From: Chrysomallon squamiferum
Taxonomy: Eukaryota > Mollusca > Gastropoda > Neomphalida > Peltospiridae
Direction: 5' to 3'
Assembly: GCA_012295275.1 (NCBI GenBank)
Contig: CM022677.1
Location: 19,734,041 to 19,756,540, forward strand
DNA length: 22,500 nt
In this document: positions 1 to 16,664 of the stretch, one piece after another
Position numbering within the stretch: the stretch's first letter is position 1
Layout: each line of letters begins with the position of its first letter
Made by a program: the position numbers and the translations under genes
Notes under the pieces: model-generated
Told to the model about the DNA's origin: nothing
Databases searched by the model: none
Seen by the model: the letters and a program-made list of their open reading frames with translations, nothing else

Positions 1-97
1 ATTATTATTATTTTATTACTGTTATTATTATTATTATTACTATTATTATTATTATTATTACTATTATTATTATTGTTATAATTATACAACATTGCAG

Positions 98-2186
<2,089 letters not shown>

Positions 2187-2244
2187 TAGTTTTTAGTGTT
2201 ACTGTGGTGTTTGTGAATGTTGAAGTTGATATTATCACTGTCAA

Positions 2245-2250
2245 ATTAAA
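2245..2250 (+). terminator. Possible polyadenylation signal ATTAAA
   Basis: ATTAAA, the commonest variant of AATAAA, lies 59 bp after the TAG at 2184-2186. A T/GT-rich stretch follows (gtgtttacgtttgtttgc), as expected downstream of a cleavage site. The motif is short and the region AT-rich, so this is tentative. Confidence 0.35.
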
Positions 2251-2339
2251 CACAGCATTTGTTGCTTTAAAAGTGTTTACGTTTGTTTGCAAATGAAATC
2301 GAGTTTATGGTTTATTATGGATAAACCTGATTTTTTCCT

Positions 2340-2911
2340 TTATTGCGCTTAAAACTGATTATACGTTTATTACAGGCGAAATATAATTTTACATTTATTA
2401 TACATAAAATGGATTTACAGTTATAACAGTTAAATTAAATCTTTACATTTATTACCATTAAAGCAGGTTTTACATTTATTATAGTTTAAAACAGAATTTG
2501 CGTTTTTTTTTTTATTGATATCAGAGTTAAACCAAGTTTACATTTATTGCTATTAAAATATTTTACATTTATTACAGTTAAAATAGATTTACATTTATTG
2601 CAGATGAAATATATTTTACATTTATTGCAGTTGAAACAGAGTTTGAATTTATTACAGTTAAATATATTTGAATTTGTAGCAGATGAAATATAATTTTACA
2701 TTTATTGCCATAGAATATATTAACATTTATTAACAATAAAATTAATTTAACTTACTGCAGCTAAAATATATTTGATATTTATTACAGTTAAAATACATTT
2801 ATATTTAGAATATTTACAGTTCAAATATATTTACATTTAGAATATTTACAGTTAAAATATATTTATATTTAGAATATTTACTGTTAAAGTATATTTACAT
2901 TTCAACTGGAT
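2340..2911. repeat. Degenerate 26-28 bp minisatellite passing into a 32-bp unit
   Basis: The core ttacatttattacagttaaaat repeats with substitutions across most of this stretch at 26-28 bp. The last three units (about 2785-2890) have a 32-bp form carrying tttagaatattt. Many units hold TTTATTRCAG, which resembles a 3' splice site. No coding exon is seen. This is the main content of the interval between the first and second genes. Confidence 0.85.
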
Positions 2912-3033
2912 ATGTTTTTATCTATTTACAGTTATGATATGCTGTGCATGCTTGTTGACGATATGGTTTCCATAGCAACATATATGAAGCAAATTCAAAC
3001 AAAAGAAGAAGGTGAGATTTTATTATTTATTCT

Positions 3034-3034
<1 letters not shown>

Positions 3035-3113
<79 letters not shown>
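3035..3113. repeat. (AG)n microsatellite
   Basis: About 79 bp of pure AG. The Arg-Glu and Leu-Ser frames through it are artefacts. Confidence 0.97.
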
Positions 3114-3115
<2 letters not shown>

Positions 3116-3378
3116 CATAAATATTTCTTTCTCTGCTGAAACCATATATATAAGACTTTACTTAGATGTTTGATCAATGGTTGCCATCTTTTGAATCAAA
3201 CTCATTTTATTCAACCATTTGCAAAACAACTCAAAAGACTGGAAGTGAGTACAGTTAACACTGTATTCACTAACTTAACAGATCAGTGGATCTGAAAAAT
3301 ATAAAAATATAAATGAACAGAGAGTATAAAATGTAGCTGGAAATTGGCAATGTAGTCGAAACAGTTAAATTCAGTTGT

Positions 3379-3393
3379 CATCATCATCATCAA

Positions 3394-3435
<42 letters not shown>

Positions 3436-3536
3436 TTATTGTCATCGGCGTTATTATTATTATTATTATTTCATCGTCGTTTTATGATCATTATCATTAT
3501 TATTATAATCATCATCATCATAATTATTATCATGAC

Positions 3537-3570
<34 letters not shown>

Positions 3571-3675
3571 GTTACTTCATAACCGTCAGCATAATAATAG
3601 TCATCATCATCATCCTTAATTTTTCATCATAATCATCATCATCATCATCATCGCACATCAAAATCTAAAGCACTT

Positions 3676-3717
<42 letters not shown>
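3379..3717. repeat. ATC/ATT trinucleotide field and 40-bp poly-T
   Basis: Mixed (ATC)n and (ATT)n runs fill 3379-3655. A T tract of about 40 bp (3678-3717) ends 40 bp before the start codon of the next gene. Confidence 0.93.
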
Positions 3718-3757
3718 CTGTTCTCGTTAACATCTCGCGTGACTTACCGCAGCCGAG

Positions 3758-4406
3758 ATGTCGTTGAAAGTGGACACGAACGCTGCGAAGGTGGTGAAGA
3801 AGAAGCGACAGCTGCATCACAACAAATCAGACCCGATCCCCGTGCAGCGGCGGAGGGCCACGTCGTCCAAGGGCAAGAAGAGAAAAGGCGTGAAAGAACC
3901 GGAGATAAAATCAGAGGTTCAGAACTGCTACTTCCACAAGTTGTATGCAATGGTACGGTTTGTTTGTTTGTTTGTTTGTTTGTTTATTTAAATCAGAAGT
4001 TCAGTATTGCTGTCTTCATAAACTGTATAGACTGGTATCATTTATTTATTTATTTATTTATTTATTTATTGAATTTTTTTTTATATTTTAAGAAAATTGC
4101 TGTTGTAAATATCGTCATGACCAAACATAGAATGACTACATCGGCTACATCTTCATGTTTTTTAGGTGTTTTTTTTTAAAATTACTTTTATATTTTTAAT
4201 TTTGTATTAAGCTACTAGTAATTCTTATATTCATCTTTCTGCCGTTATTTCAGGTTTACGAGTCGCTAGGCAACATGGTAAACAAACTGCAGAAGTGTTT
4301 GGATTCTTTGCGTGGCAACGACATTCCGCTGTACGACGAAATAAGCAAAGATTTCCGCATCCGAGCTATGTTTGACGCACGTAAAGCAAAAAACTGGTCA
4401 TGTACA

Positions 4407-4409
<3 letters not shown>
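3758..4409 (+). CDS. Small, highly basic, probably nuclear protein (unrecognised), two exons
   Basis: Exon 3758-3952 opens at ATG and ends at the donor gtacgg in phase 0. After a repeat-rich intron, exon 4254 follows ttatttcag and reads to TAA at 4407-4409, giving 116 residues. Codons are strongly G/C-ended, unlike the surroundings. Residues 1-50 are rich in Lys/Arg with clusters KKKR, RRR and KGKKRKG, resembling nuclear localisation signals. Residues about 55-105 (YFHKLYAM, then YESLGNMVNKLQKCLDSLRG) look helical. Two points are open. The exon may instead be internal, because cttaccgcag just before ATG could be an acceptor. Exon 2 could also splice out at C|gtaaag (4380/4381) rather than reading through to MFDARKAKNWSCT. 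No family recognised. Confidence 0.6.
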
Positions 4410-4437
<28 letters not shown>

Positions 4438-4506
4438 AATTAAGTTCCAGCCAAACTAAATAAAATAAAATAAAATAAACAAATAAAAAAACAGATCCCA
4501 GCCAGA

Positions 4507-4538
<32 letters not shown>

Positions 4539-4637
4539 AACAAAATTCCAGCCAAACAAAATAAAATAAAATAAAATAAAATAAATAAAATAAAATAAAA
4601 TAAAACAAACAAATAAACAAACAAATCCCAGCCAACA

Positions 4638-4678
<41 letters not shown>

Positions 4679-4737
4679 CAATAATAAGTAAGTAAGTAAA
4701 TAAATAAATAAATAAATAAATAAATATACCAGCAAAC
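4410..4737. repeat. AAAT/AAAAT repeat field with interspersed CCAGCC landmarks
   Basis: Runs of aaat, aaaat, aaac and aat are broken four times by a conserved non-repeat word, close to ttccagccaaa or tcccagcca, near 4446, 4496, 4546 and 4626. It is a compound array built from about 50-80 bp blocks. It starts at the stop codon of the basic-protein gene, so its many AATAAA words could supply that gene's polyadenylation signal. No gene seen. Confidence 0.85.
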
Positions 4738-4934
4738 TATGAATAAAAGAACGAATGTGTTTGTGTGTGTGTGTGTGCGCGCGCACGCGCAGGCCTAGAT
4801 TAAATTAAATATAAATATAGATAAATAGATTTAGATATATATTCAAACATGTAGATATGTATAGAAAAAAATACAAATAAATAGCCACATAGATATAGAT
4901 ATACAAATAGTGATACTCATTAGATAGGTATAGA

Positions 4935-5051
<117 letters not shown>

Positions 5052-6165
5052 TAGAGTTATACAGAAACACTAAGTACAACAACTACAAATTATATTATAC
5101 ATATATTAAAGATTTTATTTTTTACGTAATTTTTATTTATATCTGTAAATCAATTACTAACAACAACTCTTTACTTATGACCTACGTAGTATTTATTTAT
5201 ATCTATATATATATATAATTATCAACAATATTTGACATTTATGTCTACCTCTATTTTGAACATGTGTTCACATGTCTTGTTATATTTAAATACATTTTCA
5301 AAGTCTACTCCAGTTTTTGTAATGACACGGCTTGTTTTCGATTTTCGAATGGAATTTATATATCAGACTTTTTTTCCTTGTATATCTGAACGATTTACTG
5401 CAGGTTTTTTCAAAAACTTTTATGTGTACATATATGAATATATATTTATGAATATGTGTGTGTGTGTGTGTGTGTGTATGTGTGTGTATGTGTGTGTTTG
5501 TTTACATTTAGCAATAAACATTCAATCTTTTTGAGTGTATTTAATAAAAGTTAAATAAATTTTGTACGCTCCAAACGTACTGTATTCTTCTTAATTTTTC
5601 TTTTATATCTTACCTACTGTGACGTGAACAAAACTTAATGATATCCATTGTATAAAAAATAAACCATCTGAGAATTTTTTAATATTCAAAGATTTGTTAT
5701 TATGCTGTGTTATGCAACCTAGCATCGCTAAAATATGAGAATGCTGTTGATTCAAGAATTCACGTACAGATTAGGGACGAGGGAAAAATTGGGAAAAACT
5801 CTGGGAAATCGCGAATGTAAATATTAACCCTAACGTTTTCCCGAACATTAAAAGTTTAGTACCCTTACCAGTTATATAATTACCAGTAATTTAATTATGT
5901 AAGATTAATATACAGAGGTTAAACACTATTTAAACAAATGTCGTTGGAGTAAAGGTGAATAGGAATGCAGGGAAGGCTGGGGGTGGGGAATCTGGTTAGG
6001 TCAGCATGGTTTAGGGTACGGTTTTGAAGTCTATTCTTACCTTGATGGGAAGTGGGTTGAGAAAGAGAGGGTTGCCGTGATCGTATAGCGGACTCGATTG
6101 AGAAATGATGATGGTAAGTTCAAATTTCGCGATTTTACCAGATTTGGTCCAGATTTTCCAGAAAT

Positions 6166-6231
<66 letters not shown>

Positions 6232-6378
6232 AACCGTAAACTAGTCCTTTAATTAAATTAATTGAAATAGTAGGTTATCTCCCCTCGCCGAACTGAAGAT
6301 GACAGCATCTTACTTTCTTAGTCATAAATAATAATAATAATAGTAGTAGTAGTAGTTGTAGTAGTATTAGTAGTAGCA

Positions 6379-6428
<50 letters not shown>

Positions 6429-6646
6429 CTTGGTACCAGAAACGTACGAAAAAGCACGATGTTTAACGAAAGTAGACGGATATAGTCGACGTGAGCTCTC
6501 AGTGTAAACAATAATGATTTGTAGTCCAGTTTTGTTACACTGGCTATTTACAAGTGGAACATGATATATAACCCAACTGAAACAAAATAAAGATAAGAAG
6601 TTTATTGTCTAGATAAGAAGGAAATTCTCAGTGTGTATCTTTTTGT
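5052..6646. other. Intergenic interval, no gene supported
   Basis: AT-rich sequence with a (TG)n run (5455-5502), an interrupted poly-A (6173-6229) and a TAA/TAG trinucleotide array (6327-6430). About 5560-6165 is free of simple repeats and includes a G-rich patch near 5966-6000. A 100-codon frame at 5232-5534 ends in TG repeat and has AT-ended codons unlike the exons here, so it is not called. Confidence 0.7.
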
Positions 6647-6666
6647 TTGTGTGTGTGTGTGTGTGT

Positions 6667-6742
<76 letters not shown>
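6647..6742. repeat. (GT)n joined to (CT)n
   Basis: About 24 bp of GT followed by about 72 bp of CT. The order is reversed relative to the arrays at 288-459 and 8090-8282. Confidence 0.97.
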
Positions 6743-6744
<2 letters not shown>

Positions 6745-7100
6745 ATGTTGTTGTTGTCATTGTTATTACACAACCACACATTACACAGAGAAAAGTGATG
6801 TAACTGATACAAAAAAACGCTCTATTCAGTTGAAAACAAGTTACACATTACTGACATTTTTAAAGTATCCTCTTACTAGCGCATATCGTGACTGAAACCA
6901 TCAGCTGCAAAAAACCCACACCATCCAGAGCCTCCAATGTCGTTGTTGCTGTTGCTGTTATCGTCGATGTTGTTATCGCTATACTGTTTTTGCCGGCTAT
7001 TATTTTCATGATTATTGTCGTCATCATCAACAAACAACAGCAAAAACAACTCGGTAAAGCTAACTTAATCTGCGCAGCCAACCCACCCCCCACCTAGTGA

Positions 7101-7123
7101 CCCTCCACCCTCACCCCACCCCC
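7101..7123 (-). promoter_or_regulatory. G-quadruplex-forming motif upstream of SCP gene
   Basis: On the minus strand the G-runs are G5, G4, G3 and G3 with loops of 1, 3 and 4 bases, which meets the standard G3+N1-7 pattern. It lies about 115-140 bp upstream of the SCP start codon in a wider C-rich block (7081-7126) that is exceptional in this AT-rich window. The pattern is seen; folding and promoter function are inferred. Confidence 0.5.
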
Positions 7124-7184
7124 TAGATAGTCATGACAGCTGTAAGTACTGACCCCGAAATCTAAGTTTACCTTGGTTATTTCG

Positions 7185-7221
7185 CACCTGCCTTCACCTG
7201 ATCTCACCTGATTTTTACCTG
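7185..7221 (+). promoter_or_regulatory. Array of E-boxes at exact 10-bp pitch before SCP start
   Basis: CACCTG occurs at 7185-7190, 7195-7200 and 7205-7210, and a related TACCTG at 7216-7221, 17 bp before the ATG at 7239. CACCTG/CAGGTG is an E-box recognised by bHLH factors of the E/MyoD group and by Snail/ZEB zinc fingers. Because SCPs are classically muscle proteins, myogenic control is a reasonable inference. Read on the other strand the same words are CAG|GTGAGA-type splice donors. Confidence 0.5.
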
Positions 7222-7238
7222 TATCTTGCTTGTCGACA

Positions 7239-13672
<6,434 letters not shown>

Positions 13673-13680
13673 ACCCGATA

Positions 13681-13958
13681 GTATATTGGGTTGTCCCAAA
13701 TGTAAATTGTCCTGTCCTGAATGCACATTCGATTATCCCGAGTTAAAATTGTCCTGTCCTGAATGCATATTCGGTTATCTTTAGCGCTAATTGTCTTATC
13801 TTCAATGAATTCATATTTTGTTATCCTAACTGCATACTGGGGTTATCCTGATTGTATATTGTCTTGTCCCGAATACAAATTTTGTTGTCCCAAATGCATG
13901 TTGGGTTATCCTGGATATATGCTGGGTTATCCTGAATGCAAATTGCATGATTTTGAAT
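13681..13958. repeat. 21-bp minisatellite in SCP 3' UTR, about 13 units
   Basis: Starting 8 bp after the SCP stop codon, units of 21 bp (a few 22 or 24) alternate between forms like gcatattgggttatcctgaat and gtaaattgtcctgtcctgaat. Units are diverged, so the array is old. Because the period is a multiple of three, a frame through part of it stays open and shows a Cys/Tyr-Pro heptapeptide pattern. It sits in a 3' UTR without a credible start and is not called as protein. Confidence 0.85.
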
Positions 13959-14220
13959 ATATAAGTCATCGAAAATTGCTTTTGTTTTATACCATTTTAA
14001 ATAATTTACAGAAGCCGACTTCTTTTTCTACGTTCATTGCGATTTAAAATGTTTAACCTTTTTCAAAGAAACTACCGAAATCTTCCGAAATCTTCCGAAT
14101 GACAGCGGAATTGACCGAATGCTATTTCTTCGTTCATTAATAATGAAAATTTTGAATCACTGATCGTATGAAGGTACTAATGGAAAGTGTGTGTGTGTGT
14201 GTGTGTGTGTCGATTCTATA

Positions 14221-14226
14221 AATAAA
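14221..14226 (+). terminator. Candidate SCP polyadenylation signal AATAAA
   Basis: Canonical AATAAA about 550 bp after the SCP stop, preceded by a (GT)n run (14188-14210). It is the first convincing AATAAA after the coding region. Confidence 0.4.
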
Positions 14227-14257
14227 TATCTTACTAAAATAATCATGTAGTACTCAC

Positions 14258-14293
14258 CTCTCTTACAGTTATATTAGCGCTAGCGAACTCCAT
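14258..14293 (-). CDS. Candidate first coding exon of an antisense gene
   Basis: On the minus strand ATG (14293) opens 12 codons, MEFASANITVRE, ending at a strong donor GAG|gtgagta in phase 0. The surrounding 14260-14375 is non-repetitive. An upstream ATG at about 14339 would make a short uORF overlapping the start. No second exon was found, so the gene would run antisense into the SCP locus. Only local signals support this. Confidence 0.25.
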
Positions 14294-14597
14294 TTGAACT
14301 GAATATAGACACGGTGTTTGTAGATCTCGCTGATTCACGCATTAGACGAGATCTGAATTAAAAACTTTAAATGACACTGTAGTTGTAATGATGATATTTT
14401 TCTATCTATGTGAATATATATATATATATATATTTTTTTTTTGTTTCTGTATTTTTGTTTGTAGAATTTTTTTTATATATATTAACATTATTTATATGAA
14501 TAAAAATTTAACATATATTATTTTTTGTTTTTCTCGTTACTTCTTCATATTTCAGTATACCATGTTGATTTGACATCATATTATTATTATCATAATC

Positions 14598-14711
14598 ATG
14601 AATACCATTATTATCACGATCTTCATGATCATTTTTATTATTATTATTATCTCACATCATCATCATCATCATGATCATCACCATCATCATCACCATGATC
14701 ATCACCATCAT
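14598..14711. repeat. ATC/ATT trinucleotide field
   Basis: (ATC)n with CACCATCATC and ATG variants, giving a spurious poly-His frame. Confidence 0.93.
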
Positions 14712-14831
14712 CCGCTGTTATTAAAGACGTATGATAATTTTAAAAAAAGTGTACAATTAAAAAATATCTGGACATTTCTTTTTTTGTGTCTCAACTGAAG
14801 ATGAGGCACCGATTTACAATAAAGTTTCTTC

Positions 14832-14869
14832 TGACGTCACAGAAAATACAGCGTTATGCTATGACGTCA
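14832..14869 (+). promoter_or_regulatory. Paired CRE sites upstream of an ATGGCGGCG start
   Basis: TGACGTCA occurs at 14832-14839 and 14862-14869, exactly 30 bp apart and 63 and 33 bp before the ATG at 14895. Paired CREs at this distance from an AAGATGGCGGC context look like a core promoter. Confidence 0.5.
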
Positions 14870-14894
14870 CGACTCCATTAGTGAAGAGGAAAAG

Positions 14895-14963
14895 ATGGCG
14901 GCGTTCAAATGTAAAAGTATTAGTAAACATTCGCGGTTTGAATGGGAGAGTAAAATGATTTAA
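14895..14963 (+). CDS. Candidate first exon or 22-residue ORF behind CRE pair
   Basis: AAAAGATGGCGGCG combines a start codon with the AAGATGGCGGC word bound by YY1 near many animal transcription starts. Read straight through, it encodes 22 residues (MAAFKCKSISKHSRFEWESKMI). Splicing could instead occur at T|gtaaaa after codon 5. No downstream exon was identified before the antisense Kazal gene. The promoter signals are better supported than the protein. Confidence 0.3.
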   Translation: MAAFKCKSISKHSRFEWESKMI

Positions 14964-15034
14964 ATGAGTTACATAAAAGAAAAAAAAACAAATCGAAATT
15001 ATTAAGCAATATTATTTATTGACTCTTCTGTAAG

Positions 15035-15036
<2 letters not shown>

Positions 15037-15111
<75 letters not shown>
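15037..15111. repeat. (AAT)n microsatellite
   Basis: About 75 bp of pure AAT. Confidence 0.97.
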
Positions 15112-15113
<2 letters not shown>

Positions 15114-15520
15114 TATATTTTTTTCTTCAGATAAAAAAAAAATGAAAACTTTGCAAAAGTCACAAGCAATCAATAAAATTAAACCGGCCATATATTTAAT
15201 AAATAATAATAATAATAAAAACAATAAATAAATAATAATTATAATAAACAAAAACAACAAACACACAAATTTCAAAATAAGATAATTTTCAGTTATATAA
15301 AATATTCTCTTTCATTAAGATCTATGCTTATTTATTTATTTAATTTTATTATAGTATTAATCTTATTTTTATTTTTATTTATTTATTGATTTACTTTTTG
15401 TTAGTATTATTGTTTAGCGTCTATTTATCAAAGTTTGGTGGATATCAAAGGAAATATAAATTATTTTTAAAGAACACGGTCATGCGATATTTTAAGAGGT
15501 TCACCGGGATGAATCGAAAT
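15112..15520. other. Intergenic AT-rich interval, no gene
   Basis: A/T-rich sequence with AAT and TTTA patches. The stretch 15410-15520 is less repetitive but carries no splice-bounded open frame. Confidence 0.6.
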
Positions 15521-15523
15521 CTG

Positions 15524-15573
15524 AAAAAAAAAAAAAAAAAAAAAAAAATAAAAAAAAAAACAGATAGATTATC

Positions 15574-15657
<84 letters not shown>

Positions 15658-15659
15658 AT

Positions 15660-15690
<31 letters not shown>
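15524..15690. repeat. Poly-A, (TA)n and (GA)n compound array
   Basis: Poly-A (15524-15560), about 75 bp of TA (15575-15649) and a short GA run (15663-15690). Confidence 0.96.
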
Positions 15691-15694
<4 letters not shown>

Positions 15695-15995
15695 CACATG
15701 CAATAAATAAATAAAATGTATAATAAATATAAATGAATATTTAAGTAAATAAAATAAATTATATATATATATATGAGAATGAATATTTAAATAAATAAAT
15801 AAAAAATAAGTAAGTAAGTAAGTAAATAAAAACCACATAGACAGATAGATAAATACTATATATATATACACACATAATAAACATACATACATACATCCAT
15901 ACATACATACACACATACATGCATACAAACATACAAACATACAAACATACATACATACATACATACATACATACATACATACATACATACATACA
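15695..15995. repeat. AAAT and (CATA)n tetranucleotide field
   Basis: AAAT repeats lead into about 110 bp of CATA/CATAC (15881-15995). The Met-Tyr-Val-Cys frames on the minus strand are artefacts. Confidence 0.94.
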
Positions 15996-16049
15996 CAGAT
16001 ACACAGATAAGAAATCTTCATACATTTATCTCTCGTGTGTTCCCAGACA

Positions 16050-16633
16050 TCAGCCGTGTCTGGCTCGGTTCTGTAGAATCCTTGCGCGCCACCACGACAG
16101 ATAGAAGTTAAAAAAGTAGTCCCGCAGTTTCCTGTAATCCTCCGCAGGCTTTCTCGTCACCGGTCGGAAGATGCTCCGCCTTGTTGTAGTAGTAGTGCGT
16201 CTGTGCCAAAAAGGTGCTCTCGTTGTGGGCCGCGCGATTGTGGAAGGCAACCTCGTTCTGAATATGAAAGAGGATCTCGTAGTCTTTGGTCTGTAGACGG
16301 CTGGGGTTTTGGTTCGAGGACGCGACGAGCAAAACCCTGTGAAAGAAAAGTTTTTGTGTGAAGAGTAATTTGAACGAAGATGAATAATCTGATGACGTAA
16401 TGATAATGTTAGTGACGTGTTTTCGTACGGAGTAACAAAGAAGCGATAGGAACAGTGACAACAATAAAAAAAATAAAAAAATAAAAATAAAAAAATAAAA
16501 AAATAGAAAAAAAGACAGAAAAATAGAAACAAGAAGAAATAAATAAATGCAAACAAAAATAAATCAAGAATAAATAAATAAATAGCAACAAAATATCCAC
16601 AAAAGTGTCACTTCAGAAAGGTTAAATGATTAA

Positions 16634-16664
<31 letters not shown>

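Noticed and set aside
5232-5534. 100-codon plus-strand frame
   Set aside because: Codons are AT-ended and random-looking, no splice sites or start context support it, and its end is TG microsatellite.
5771-6020. Scattered TTAGGG/CCCTAA words suggesting an interstitial telomere
   Set aside because: Only isolated single copies, not tandem.
6903-6940. Possible further exon of the basic-protein gene after cag at 6900-6902 in phase 1
   Set aside because: The frame soon becomes GTT-repeat poly-Leu and ends without a donor; about 2.5 kb away with no other support.
13763-14047. 94-codon frame with Cys/Tyr-Pro heptapeptide pattern
   Set aside because: It is produced by the 21-bp minisatellite in the SCP 3' UTR; no upstream exon or good start. 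Kept as a finding about the repeat, not as a gene.
16108-16464. Separate minus-strand gene in the second frame of Kazal exon 3
   Set aside because: Its phase does not match the Kazal exon 2 donor and its 5' part is intron; treated as a frame conflict within one exon.
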